IMG/VR virus record: IMGVR_UViG_3300037205_000062
Location: 98,912-162,911 of that record
DNA: 64,000 bases
Strand: one strand, 5' to 3'
Source: a virus
The notes beneath the pieces were generated by a model. That model was not told where the DNA came from. It ran no database searches and saw only the letters and a program-made list of their open reading frames with translations. The position numbers and the translations under genes were made by a program. Shown here piece after piece: positions 37,261 through 44,741 of this stretch (position 1 is the first letter of the stretch; every line of letters starts with the position of its first letter).

Positions 37261-37297
37261 ACCCCGTATCATCGAAAGATGGTATGGGGTTTTTTAT
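37261..37297 (+). terminator. strong intrinsic terminator ending the tRNA array
   Basis: ACCCCGTATCATC-GAAA-GATGGTATGGGGT (13-base arms, one mismatch) followed by TTTTTTATTT. Confidence 0.92.
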
Positions 37298-37300
37298 TTA

Positions 37301-37329
37301 TTGACATTAAAATAAAAGTGTAATAAATT
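37301..37329 (+). promoter_or_regulatory. sigma-70-type promoter
   Basis: TTGACA, 17 bases, TAAATT, directly after the array terminator. The ATG at 37353 is 23 bases downstream, so this one has a short leader. Confidence 0.6.
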
Positions 37330-37352
37330 TAATAATAATAAATTCATTTAAT

Positions 37353-37484
37353 ATGAAAGAACCATGGGAAGATAGCCCTTGGTATAAAGAATGGTTAGAA
37401 TTGGCCCATAATAAGCCAAAACAACCTGAAATTGGTTATTGGTATTGGGACAGTGTAAATAAATGTTGGAAATTTCAAAACTAG
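37353..37484 (+). CDS. hypothetical Trp-rich protein (43 aa)
   Basis: MKEPWEDSPWYKEWLELAHN then EIGYWYWDSVNKCWKF. Eight tryptophans or tyrosines in the last third. No family recognised. Confidence 0.45.
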   Translation: MKEPWEDSPWYKEWLELAHNKPKQPEIGYWYWDSVNKCWKFQN

Positions 37485-37497
37485 ATAAATAATAAAT

Positions 37498-37638
37498 ATG
37501 AGTTGTGTAAAAGTAGAATGTAGTAATGCTTTGTTATGGATATGGGCGTTATGCTTGTTTGGTGGAATGATTTTAGTTCTATCTATGGGCATAGAAGACG
37601 GCTGTCATCTTTTAAAAGATTACTTGACAAATAAATAA
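37498..37638 (+). CDS. small membrane protein (46 aa)
   Basis: MSCVKVECSNALLWIWALCL then FGGMILVLSMG: one transmembrane segment. The -35 of the next promoter lies inside its last codons. Confidence 0.45.
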   Translation: MSCVKVECSNALLWIWALCLFGGMILVLSMGIEDGCHLLKDYLTNK

Positions 37639-37652
37639 AACTAACCTATTAT
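37624..37652 (+). promoter_or_regulatory. sigma-70-type promoter, leaderless arrangement
   Basis: TTGACA, 17 bases, TATTAT; 5 bases to the ATG at 37658. Confidence 0.8.
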
Positions 37653-37657
37653 TGATT

Positions 37658-38134
37658 ATGGTTGATTTTCTTAATCAAGATTTGTTAGAAGTTAGTGTTG
37701 ATGTTATAATTCAAAGTAATAATTGTTTTTGTACTCAAGGCACGGGAATTGCAAAAGCTATCCGTGAAAAATATCCAGAAGTTTTTACCCAAGATAGTCT
37801 TACTAAAAGAGGCGATGCGAATAAATTAGGGACTATTTTACCAGTTAAATTAGTAACCTCCGTTGCTCCTTATTATTGTTTATTAAACTATAATCAATAT
37901 AAATTTGGAAGAAATAAAAGACAAGTAAATTATGAATCATTTTATCGTTGTCTTGAATTATCTAAAGATTTTTGTATCAAAAATGGTTGTAAAACTTTGG
38001 GATTGCCGTATAAAATGTCTTGTCACAATGCGGGAGGATCGTGGCCAGTTGTTTTGTGTATGATTGAATCAGTTTTTAATGATGAAAATATTAAAGCATA
38101 TATATGTAAATTGCCTGAAATTGACCCTTTTTGA
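37658..38134 (+). CDS. macrodomain protein (ADP-ribose binding / de-ADP-ribosylating)
   Basis: 158 residues. VDVIIQSNNCFCTQGTGIAK is the macrodomain substrate loop (N-x-G/C...G-x-G-I-A), followed by LGLPYKMSCHNAGGSW near the end, as in DarG/Poa1-like macrodomains. These remove or bind ADP-ribose on nucleic acid or protein. It is followed 9 bases later by a NADAR gene, so the pair probably reverses ADP-ribosylation. Confidence 0.8.
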   Translation: MVDFLNQDLLEVSVDVIIQSNNCFCTQGTGIAKAIREKYPEVFTQDSLTKRGDANKLGTILPVKLVTSVAPYYCLLNYNQYKFGRNKRQVNYESFYRCLELSKDFCIKNGCKTLGLPYKMSCHNAGGSWPVVLCMIESVFNDENIKAYICKLPEIDPF

Positions 38135-38143
38135 TATTATAAT

Positions 38144-38668
38144 ATGAGTGACGTTATGTATAATGATTTTCCAGATTGGAAAGAAAAGATAAAAAGTTAT
38201 CTTGTTCATGATGAAGCTCAAATAAAGGGATTTTTCTTTGATTATCGTTGGTTAAGTAACTTTTCTAAAGGTAAGTGTTGTTATGAAGGCGATATTTATC
38301 TTTATTCTGAAAATGCTTATCAGGCCGCCAAAGTGTCACCAGAACATAGAAAAAGGTTTTTTTTCTGTTCCCCTTCTGAATCAAAAAAGATTTGGAAAGA
38401 TTTACCTCCAATAGATATTAGCAAAGACGACTGGGATAAACGCAAATATGATGTTATGTTTGACATTGTAGTAAGTAAATTTTTGTTTAATAAAGATTTG
38501 CGCCAAAAGTTAATTGATACTGGCAATCGTTATTTGGAAGAAACAAATCATTGGCATGATAATTTTTACGGTTATTGTATATGCGAGCGGTGTAAGGATA
38601 AAATACATCAAAATATGCTTGGGAAAATCCTTATGCTTAATAGGACTTTTTATCAAAATAATAAATAG
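38144..38668 (+). CDS. NADAR-domain protein
   Basis: 174 residues. FFFDYRWLSNFSKGKC, YLYSENAYQAAK, the W...K..VM-like DDWDKRKYDVMFDIVVSKFL, and the C-terminal WHDNFYGYCIC with MLGKILMLNR cover the whole NADAR fold. NADAR enzymes hydrolyse N-glycosidic bonds, including ADP-ribosyl-guanine in the DarT2-type systems. Forms a pair with the macrodomain gene upstream. Confidence 0.82.
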   Translation: MSDVMYNDFPDWKEKIKSYLVHDEAQIKGFFFDYRWLSNFSKGKCCYEGDIYLYSENAYQAAKVSPEHRKRFFFCSPSESKKIWKDLPPIDISKDDWDKRKYDVMFDIVVSKFLFNKDLRQKLIDTGNRYLEETNHWHDNFYGYCICERCKDKIHQNMLGKILMLNRTFYQNNK

Positions 38669-38803
38669 AATAAGTTAAATAGACTTGACAATTTGATAAT
38701 TTTATGTCCTAATTGTCATAGTCAAACAAATACAAATAAAGGAAAAAATGCAAGCAGAAAACATTATAGAAAGGGAAAATGTCCGACAACAGAATCAAAG
38801 TAG
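38669..38803 (+). pseudogene. HNH endonuclease C-terminal remnant
   Basis: Frame without start codon reads NKLNRLDNLIILCPNCHSQT then a basic tail ending at TAG. The CPNCHSQT zinc motif is nearly identical to that of the remnant at 26714. Ends inside the next (split) gene. Confidence 0.6.
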
Positions 38804-38828
38804 ATTCTGGTTTACGTCGGATACTTAG
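38748..38828 (+). pseudogene. metallophosphoesterase, N-terminal piece ending at TAG
   Basis: ATG at 38748 after an AAAGGA site. Reads MQAENIIERENVRQQNQSRF then WFTSDT and TAG. W-F-T-S-D-T-H-F is the usual first block of this phosphoesterase family. Here the D-T is followed by TAG-CT and the rest (HFFHKNIIKYS) continues in the -1 frame. Confidence 0.55.
38782..38821 (+). other. perfect two-part hairpin upstream of the frame break
   Basis: TCCGAC-AA-CAGAATC-AAAGTA-GATTCTG-GTTTAC-GTCGGA. It lies in the 5' coding part of the phosphoesterase, ending 4 bases before the TAG. Confidence 0.5.
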
Positions 38829-38890
38829 CTCATTTTTTTCATAAAAATATTATCAAATATTCTAGTCGTCCATTTTCTAATATCGAAGAA

Positions 38891-39442
38891 ATGAACGAAA
38901 CTATCGTAAATAATTGGAATAAAGTAGTGAATGAAGATGACATCGTTTATTTTCTTGGTGATTTTATTTTTGGAAACAGTGCGCAAACCAAAGACCTTTT
39001 TTTTAAATTAAAAGGAAAAATTAAAATAATTTGGGGCAATCATGATTCTACTTTAAAACAATTTTTAAAAGGTATAAATAATTATCCAGAATTAAAAAAG
39101 AGAATCGAAATTTTAGGTGATTATGCCGAAATAAAGATAAACGAGCAAGATATTACTCTGTGTCATTATGCTATGAAAATTTGGAATCATTCGCATCATG
39201 GAGCATGGAATTTGTTCGGACATAGTCATGGAAATCTTCCAGATGATCCGCATAGTTTGAGTTTTGACGTAGGAGTAGATTGTCATAATTTTTCACCAAT
39301 TTCTTTTGATGAAGTGTCTAAAATAATGTCCAAAAAAGTTTGGAAATCTATTGACCATCATGGAGAAAAATTTAATAAAGAGGATTATTCTAAATTAGAG
39401 CGTCAACGTCAATACGAAATGTTAAAATTAGAATTTAATTGA
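38891..39442 (+). CDS. metallophosphoesterase, main part
   Basis: 183 residues from the first in-frame ATG. VYFLGDFIFG (GD), IIWGNHDST (GNHD), TLCHYAM (H) and LFGHSHGN (GHSH) are the metal ligands of calcineurin-like enzymes. The first block (D-x-H) lies upstream in the broken N-terminal segment, so this product alone would lack one metal ligand unless the two parts are joined by frameshifting. Confidence 0.8.
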   Translation: MNETIVNNWNKVVNEDDIVYFLGDFIFGNSAQTKDLFFKLKGKIKIIWGNHDSTLKQFLKGINNYPELKKRIEILGDYAEIKINEQDITLCHYAMKIWNHSHHGAWNLFGHSHGNLPDDPHSLSFDVGVDCHNFSPISFDEVSKIMSKKVWKSIDHHGEKFNKEDYSKLERQRQYEMLKLEFN

Positions 39443-39467
39443 CAAAGTATAAAATTTAATATATGTT
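39439..39467 (+). promoter_or_regulatory. sigma-70-type promoter
   Basis: TTGACA, 17 bases, TATGTT; short leader to the GTG start at 39480. Confidence 0.65.
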
Positions 39468-39479
39468 TTTTTTAAAATC

Positions 39480-40157
39480 GTGAAACCTAACAAGATTATA
39501 TTAGTCAGACATGGCGAAAGTCAAGGCAATGTTAATAAAGAAATTTATTCCGAAATTCCAGATTACGCTATTTATCTAACTGAAAAGGGTAAGAAACAAG
39601 CTCAAGAAGCTGGACAAAAAATAAAACATATTATAAATAACGAATCTTATTGTGCTTATTTTTCACCTTATTTTAGGGCGCGACAAACAATGGATATAAC
39701 ATTAGATGAATTAAACCCTTTAAAATTAGCATTTTTTCGAGAGGAACCGAGAATTAGAGAGCAAGAATATTCTGGAAAACTACGTGATGGCAAACTTTTA
39801 AATGAAAAGGAAAGAGAATCTTTTGGAAAATTCTTTTATCGTTTACATGGTGGAGAATCAGCGGCTGATGTTTATGATCGTGTAAGTGATTTTATTGGTT
39901 CTCTACATAGAGATTTTGTAAAAGAAAATTATCCAAATAATATTTTACTTTTTGGTCATGGAATGACAAATAGAGTCTTTTTGATGCGTTGGTTACATAT
40001 TTCTATTGAAGAATTTGAAATGTGGAAAAATCCTCATAATGGTGAATTGCATATTTTGGAATTACAAAAGGATGACAAATATAGACTTATTACAGAAATG
40101 AGAAAACACGAAAAGGGTTATGGATATAAATATAATTTTAAAGGACATGAAAATTGA
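39480..40157 (+). CDS. histidine phosphatase (phosphoglycerate mutase-like)
   Basis: 225 residues. IILVRHGESQGN is the RHG active-site motif, CAYFSPYFRARQTM holds the second arginine, and ILLFGHGMTNRVF the second histidine. GTG start at 39480; no in-frame ATG upstream. Acts on phosphorylated small molecules or proteins; substrate unknown. Confidence 0.85.
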   Translation: MKPNKIILVRHGESQGNVNKEIYSEIPDYAIYLTEKGKKQAQEAGQKIKHIINNESYCAYFSPYFRARQTMDITLDELNPLKLAFFREEPRIREQEYSGKLRDGKLLNEKERESFGKFFYRLHGGESAADVYDRVSDFIGSLHRDFVKENYPNNILLFGHGMTNRVFLMRWLHISIEEFEMWKNPHNGELHILELQKDDKYRLITEMRKHEKGYGYKYNFKGHEN

Positions 40158-40383
40158 TATACAAAATCGAAGTAAAATTACTAAAATAATTAATGGCGCG
40201 ATTATAAGCGCCATTAATGATCATGGACCTATTACTGAAGATAATTATAGTAGTGCTTCTAAACGAGTGTATGGCGAATTGAAATGTTTAGCTAAAAATC
40301 AACGGGATATAGATGAAAATATAGAAAATAATATAAATTCTCAATGTTTAGCAGATACTTTTGGTAGTCACGGGCAGGGATAA
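40147..40383 (+). CDS. hypothetical protein (78 aa)
   Basis: Start at 40147 (MKIDIQNRSKITKIINGAII), overlapping the previous stop by 11 bases. Helical and charged. Last gene before the RNase P RNA promoter. Confidence 0.5.
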   Translation: MKIDIQNRSKITKIINGAIISAINDHGPITEDNYSSASKRVYGELKCLAKNQRDIDENIENNINSQCLADTFGSHGQG

Positions 40384-40390
40384 AAAAGTC

Positions 40391-40419
40391 TTGACATTTC
40401 AGAAAATTTGATCTAAAAT
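40391..40419 (+). promoter_or_regulatory. promoter of the RNase P RNA candidate
   Basis: TTGACA, 17 bases, TAAAAT; no coding start follows, and the predicted start is about 40426. Confidence 0.8.
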
Positions 40420-40426
40420 ATACAAA

Positions 40427-40700
40427 TAGAATAATCTAACGCTGTATTAGGTAAAACCCTAATATAGAGGAAGTTCGACGGAGCTAAACAGCCGTGGCAG
40501 GAATAAAATCCGTTATTGACCACAAGGTAGCTCTAATTCTAAACGTCCGAGGGTAATGTTTCCCGTTGACGACAGGTTGAAGCAGCCATTATTAGTACAT
40601 GGCCATTAGAAATAATGAGATAAATGTTAGATTGAAATTAACAAAACGTCGGCTATTTTCTATATACATTTCGAGTCGCAAATAACGAGCGTATAAACCA
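40427..40700 (+). ncRNA. rnpB: RNase P RNA (candidate)
   Basis: GAGGAAGTTCGACGGAGC (from 40465) matches the 5' P4 region of bacterial RNase P RNA (GAGGAAAGUCCGGGC). The 3' GATAAATG (40618) and ACAAAACGTCGGCTA (40639) match its GAUGAAUG...ACAGAACCCGGCUUA. The two P4 strands pair with co-varied bases (CGACG/CGTCG). A hairpin TATTAGG/CCTAATA sits where P3 is expected, and ACGCT/AGCGT can form P1. No ORF fits the region. RNase P removes tRNA 5' leaders. Exact ends are estimated. Confidence 0.82.
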
Positions 40701-40710
40701 TGCTTAATAC

Positions 40711-40738
40711 TTGACATTCTATAAAATTCCAATATAAT
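40711..40738 (+). promoter_or_regulatory. sigma-70-type promoter
   Basis: TTGACA, 16 bases, TATAAT; 8 bases to the ATG at 40747. Confidence 0.8.
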
Positions 40739-40746
40739 AGATTTAT

Positions 40747-41100
40747 ATGTATAATTTGTTTCTCGATGACGAGAGGATGCCAAAAAACGTAACTTGGGTA
40801 AAATTACCATTAGTCGAGTGGGTTATTGTGCGTAGTTATAATCAATTTGTTCAAGTCATCAAACAAAAAGGTCTTCCATCGCTAATATCCTTCGATCATG
40901 ATCTTTCTTACGAGGACGAAAAAAAGACAAAAGATTTTAAAGAAAAAAATGGCTATGATTGCGCGAAGTTTTTATTTGAATATTGTATGTCAAAAAATTT
41001 AGAATTGCCAAAGTATTATATTCACTCACTTAATGTTGTTGGTCGCGAAAATATTTTTAATTTATTAAACTCTTTCAATAAATTTCAAAATATAGATTAA
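40747..41100 (+). CDS. cyclic-phosphate processing receiver-like protein (cREC)
   Basis: 117 residues. NLFLDDERMPKNVTW, VIVRSYNQFVQVIKQKG, ISFDHDLSYE, GYDCAKFLFEYC and YIHSLNVVGRENI are the ordered motifs of the receiver-like family predicted to process cyclic phosphates (D-D-E-R, D-H-D-L, H-S-x-N). It probably acts on RNA or nucleotide ends. Neighbours are NAD and phosphate-ester enzymes. Confidence 0.75.
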   Translation: MYNLFLDDERMPKNVTWVKLPLVEWVIVRSYNQFVQVIKQKGLPSLISFDHDLSYEDEKKTKDFKEKNGYDCAKFLFEYCMSKNLELPKYYIHSLNVVGRENIFNLLNSFNKFQNID

Positions 41101-41115
41101 TATAAAAACAAGTGC

Positions 41116-41143
41116 TTGACAATAATTAAAATTGTGATAATTT
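41116..41143 (+). promoter_or_regulatory. sigma-70-type promoter, leaderless arrangement
   Basis: TTGACA, 16 bases, TAATTT; 6 bases to the ATG at 41150. Confidence 0.7.
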
Positions 41144-41149
41144 CAAATT

Positions 41150-42268
41150 ATGAATAGGGAAATGGTTCAAAAAATTCACGAAACACCTTTTAAGTTTTTT
41201 GCGGCTATTAGTGGTGGAGGACAAGGTTTTTTGGGCGATTTTTGCAAAATAGAAGGGGCATCTAATAATTTTATTGGTGCCATTATTCCTTATAATCAAA
41301 ATATTTTTAATAAATTTTTAGGGGGCAGGAGTCCAGACCATTATGTTAGCTCCGAGGCGGCGAGAAAGCTTGCTGTATCATCGTTTATGGAATGTTTAAA
41401 TGCTAATATCCCGCGTCAAAATGCCGTAGGGTTAGCGGCAACCTGCTCCCTTGCGAAATTTAATGAAAGAGAAAATAGAAAACATAAAGTGTATATTGCT
41501 GCCCATTGCTATACGTTTACATTGGTTATTGAGATTATTCTAAATCAACATCGTCGTAACCGTAGTAGCGAAGATGAATTAGTGTCCAATTTGTTGTTTG
41601 AAGTATTAGCGTATGTTACTCTGGCAAAACCCATTAATATTAAACCGTTTTATATTGATGAAGAAAATGGGGAAAGTTTCAAAATTACAGAAGAAAGAGA
41701 TAAAAATTTAGGTTATCTTATTAATGGCGAAACTGATTTAATTAGTACTGTCAATTTAGCTGAAACTAAAGAACTTGTAATATTTAGTGGTTCATTTAAC
41801 CCTATTCATAATGCCCATAAAGAGATTGTCGAGGCGGCACAAAAAATTACTAATCAACCAGTATTTTTAGAATTAACTATAAATAATGCTGATAAAGGTT
41901 TTCTAGACTTTATTGAATTAGAAAATCGTATCAATAATTTAGCTGGATATGAATTTATTTTAACTAATGCTCGCACTATGAAAGATAAAGTAGATACGAT
42001 TAAAAAATATGCCCCAAAAGCTAATTTAATTTTCGTTGTTGGTTCGGACACTTGGGAACGTATTTGGAATCCCAAATATGGATTTGAATTACATTTTCTT
42101 GAACAGTTTTTTACGAATCAAAACGTTAGGTTTATTAAATTCAAAAGAGGTGGATTTGTTGAAAAGGAAATTTCTTGTGGTAAAAATTTGTTAATTCAAC
42201 ATGATAAAATTAATGAGCCAACCAAAACTATTAGTTCGAGTGATATAAGAAAAGGTTTGACAACTTAA
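41150..42268 (+). CDS. CinA-like domain fused to nicotinamide-nucleotide adenylyltransferase
   Basis: 372 residues. Residues 1-165 look like the C-terminal CinA/NMN-amidohydrolase domain (AAISGGGQGFLGDF, AVGLAATCSLA). Residues about 205-372 are a nucleotidyltransferase: VIFSGSFNPIHNAHKEIVEA is the G-x-F-x-P-x-H-x-x-H motif and TISSSDIRKGL is the I-S-S-T-x-I-R motif. The second half would make NAD+ from NMN and ATP. With NAMPT at 43183 this completes a two-step NAD+ synthesis from nicotinamide. Confidence 0.82.
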   Translation: MNREMVQKIHETPFKFFAAISGGGQGFLGDFCKIEGASNNFIGAIIPYNQNIFNKFLGGRSPDHYVSSEAARKLAVSSFMECLNANIPRQNAVGLAATCSLAKFNERENRKHKVYIAAHCYTFTLVIEIILNQHRRNRSSEDELVSNLLFEVLAYVTLAKPINIKPFYIDEENGESFKITEERDKNLGYLINGETDLISTVNLAETKELVIFSGSFNPIHNAHKEIVEAAQKITNQPVFLELTINNADKGFLDFIELENRINNLAGYEFILTNARTMKDKVDTIKKYAPKANLIFVVGSDTWERIWNPKYGFELHFLEQFFTNQNVRFIKFKRGGFVEKEISCGKNLLIQHDKINEPTKTISSSDIRKGLTT

Positions 42269-42283
42269 CAAGTATAATATAAT
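42257..42283 (+). promoter_or_regulatory. sigma-70-type promoter (short spacer)
   Basis: TTGACA at 42257 and TATAAT at 42278 (15-base spacer), 8 bases before the ATG at 42292. Confidence 0.5.
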
Positions 42284-42291
42284 TTATTTTT

Positions 42292-42726
42292 ATGGATTAT
42301 CCTACTTCATTTCAAACTACGGATGCTTTTATTTTTAATCGTGTTACAAGAGGTATGTTACTTGGACGAAAGAAGGGTGCAGATAAATGGCGATTTATTG
42401 GAGGGTTTGTTGATCCAAAAGACGTTTCTTTAGAAGCCGCCGCACAACGCGAAAGGATTGAAGAGGCTGGAAAAAATTTAGAATGCGCTTTTCCTGAATA
42501 TATTTTTAGTTTTCGTGTTGATGATCCTCGTTATAAAGATAGTCCACATAAAATTCTTACCGCTGTTTTCGCGCACGAATATATTTTTGGCTATGCTCAA
42601 GCGGGCGATGATATTGAACAAGTTGATTGGTTTGACTTTTCTTATATTAGAGGAAGTTATAAAAAGATTGTGGTTAAAACTCATTGGCCAATTGTTGAAA
42701 GTTTAATAAAACATGGTTTAATATGA
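42292..42726 (+). CDS. NUDIX-family protein
   Basis: 144 residues. FIGGFVDPKDVSLEAAAQRE then RIEEAG is a NUDIX box, with R replacing the usual L/V after RE. It sits between the NMN adenylyltransferase and a second NUDIX gene, so it may hydrolyse ADP-ribose or NAD-related pyrophosphates, as in bacterial NadM-NUDIX loci. Overlaps the next gene by 4 bases. Confidence 0.75.
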   Translation: MDYPTSFQTTDAFIFNRVTRGMLLGRKKGADKWRFIGGFVDPKDVSLEAAAQRERIEEAGKNLECAFPEYIFSFRVDDPRYKDSPHKILTAVFAHEYIFGYAQAGDDIEQVDWFDFSYIRGSYKKIVVKTHWPIVESLIKHGLI

Positions 42727-43151
42727 AAAATGAATATCAATTATGTGGAGTTTGTATAATTTGGTGCGGCGGCAAAATTGTTTTAGCTGAAAGAAAAGCT
42801 ACAAGTTTTAGTGGATATTATGGGGTTGCTGGCGGTAAAATCAATAAAGGAGAAAACATTTTGGATGGAACAGTTAGGGAAGTTTGGGAGGAAACTGGTG
42901 CTTATATTTATAAGGGTGGTTTAGACTTAATAGATTGTTACGTTTTAGATGATAAAAAGCAAAAGGTTTTTATTTTTGAATCTGGCCAAGACATTATTTA
43001 TTTTCATAATATTAAGCATACTGAACCTAAAAAACTTGGTCCTTGGAAACTGTATACAAAAGAGGAAGCGTTAAAACTTAATTTAATGCCATATATTCGT
43101 GAATATTTGGAAAACGTTAATGTTAAAAAATTCAAACCAATTTTTGCTTGA
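42723..43151 (+). CDS. NUDIX hydrolase
   Basis: 142 residues. GGKINKGENILDGTVREVWE then ETGA is a perfect NUDIX box (G-x5-E-x7-R-E-x-x-E-E-x-G). The rest is a typical short NUDIX fold. Substrate unknown (ADP-ribose, dNTP or capped RNA possible). Confidence 0.85.
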   Translation: MKNEYQLCGVCIIWCGGKIVLAERKATSFSGYYGVAGGKINKGENILDGTVREVWEETGAYIYKGGLDLIDCYVLDDKKQKVFIFESGQDIIYFHNIKHTEPKKLGPWKLYTKEEALKLNLMPYIREYLENVNVKKFKPIFA

Positions 43152-43176
43152 CAAACCTTTAAATATACATTAAATT
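43148..43176 (+). promoter_or_regulatory. sigma-70-type promoter, leaderless arrangement
   Basis: TTGACA, 17 bases, TAAATT; 6 bases to the ATG of the NAMPT gene. Confidence 0.8.
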
Positions 43177-43182
43177 TTAATT

Positions 43183-44595
43183 ATGAGTAATATCATATTC
43201 CAAACGGATAGTTATAAACTTAATCACTGGAATCAATACCCAGAAGATACAGAAGTAGTTTATTCTTATTTTGAATCTCGTCATGGTGCCGCATTTCCCT
43301 ACACCATTTTCTTTGGATTACAGGCTATTCTTAAAAAGTATTTGGTTGGGCAAGTGGTTACTCGCGCAAAAATTGAACGGGCTGCGGCTTTATGCTTGGC
43401 GCATTTTGGTACTAATACCATGTTTAATCGTAGTGGTTGGGAATACATTTTAGAAAAACATAATGGTTTTTTGCCTATTCGTATTAAAGCAATACCAGAA
43501 GGATTAAAAATTCCGACTAATAATGTTTTGATGACGGTTGAAAATACTGACGAACAAAATTGTGGATGGTTAACAAATGCTTTAGAAAGCGTTTTAACTC
43601 ATGTTTGGTATTCGAGTACGGTAGCAACTCTTTCGCGAAGTGTAAAAGAAACTATTCGAGTTTATCTTGAAAAAACTTCTGAAAATATGGGTGGTTTAAA
43701 TTTCATGTTACACGATTTTGGTTATCGCGGTGTAAGTAGCGATGAATCTTCGGAATTTGGCGGTGCTGCTCACCTTGTTAATTTTATGGGAACTGATACC
43801 GTGCCAGCCATGGAATTTATAGTTGATTATTATAACGGTAAAAAGGATTTTTCTGGAATTGCTTATAGTGTTCCCGCGACTGAACATAGTATCATGACAG
43901 CTTTAGGTAAAAATGGCGAAGCTAATGTTGTTGAAAGACTTTTAACTCAATATCCCAAAGGTATTTTGTCGGTTGTCGCTGATAGTTATGACATTTATAA
44001 TTTTGTAAATATTATTGTTGGAAAAATATTTAAAGAAGAAATCTTAAATCGTGATGGCATATTTGTTGTACGCCCTGATAGTTGTGACCCAACTCACCCA
44101 ACTCCAGAAAGTTTAATGGTTTGGATTATGAATGCTCTTTGGGGCAATTTTGGCGGCACTATCAATAAAAAAGGCTATAAGGTTATTAATCCAAAGATAC
44201 GTGTGCTTTGGGGCGATGGAATTGATAACATTGGAATTGAAAAAATTTTGCAAGCCGTTATGGATAATGGGTTTAGCGTAGAAAATATTGCTACGTTTGG
44301 AATGGGCGGCGGCTTGCTTCAAAAAATTAATCGTGATACACAACGTTTTGCTTTCAAGAGTAGCGCACAAAAGCGAAATGGTCTTTGGTATGATATTCAA
44401 AAGGAACCTAGAGATACTACTAAAATTAGTAAAAAGGGGCGTTTGAAGTTAGTTAATGACAATGGTAATTTTTTGACAGTTCCAATTACTGATAATCGTC
44501 CTGATGTTCTTCAAACAGTTTTTGAAAATGGACAATTAATTAAGGAGTATACATTTAATGAAATAAGGGCGAACGCCGAAAAGGATTTAACATGA
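43183..44595 (+). CDS. nampt: nicotinamide phosphoribosyltransferase
   Basis: 470 residues, the usual size. TDSYKLNHWNQYPEDTEVVY is the N-terminal signature, FMLHDFGYRGVSSDESSEFG carries the active-site H-D-F-G-x-R-G motif, and VRPDSCDPTHPTPESL and FGMGGGLLQKINRDTQRFAF with SSAQKRNG follow in order. Converts nicotinamide and PRPP to NMN. With the NMN adenylyltransferase it forms an NAD+ reconstitution route like the phage NARP2 pathway. Confidence 0.95.
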   Translation: MSNIIFQTDSYKLNHWNQYPEDTEVVYSYFESRHGAAFPYTIFFGLQAILKKYLVGQVVTRAKIERAAALCLAHFGTNTMFNRSGWEYILEKHNGFLPIRIKAIPEGLKIPTNNVLMTVENTDEQNCGWLTNALESVLTHVWYSSTVATLSRSVKETIRVYLEKTSENMGGLNFMLHDFGYRGVSSDESSEFGGAAHLVNFMGTDTVPAMEFIVDYYNGKKDFSGIAYSVPATEHSIMTALGKNGEANVVERLLTQYPKGILSVVADSYDIYNFVNIIVGKIFKEEILNRDGIFVVRPDSCDPTHPTPESLMVWIMNALWGNFGGTINKKGYKVINPKIRVLWGDGIDNIGIEKILQAVMDNGFSVENIATFGMGGGLLQKINRDTQRFAFKSSAQKRNGLWYDIQKEPRDTTKISKKGRLKLVNDNGNFLTVPITDNRPDVLQTVFENGQLIKEYTFNEIRANAEKDLT

Positions 44596-44741
44596 AAAAA
44601 CAAAAAAATAAACAAACTTATTGTCGCTGGTGCGGTAGCTATGGATCACATAAAAGTTCTGAACACGTTTACGAAAACGAAAAACCTATTATTCTATCCG
44701 AAAATGAAAGCAAGAAAAATAATAAAAAGAAGCGTCTTTAA
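44592..44741 (+). CDS. small zinc-knuckle-like basic protein (49 aa)
   Basis: MKKQKNKQTYCRWCGSYGSH then a lysine-rich tail. Starts within the NAMPT stop (ATGA). One CxxC plus histidines may bind zinc. Confidence 0.45.
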   Translation: MKKQKNKQTYCRWCGSYGSHKSSEHVYENEKPIILSENESKKNNKKKRL

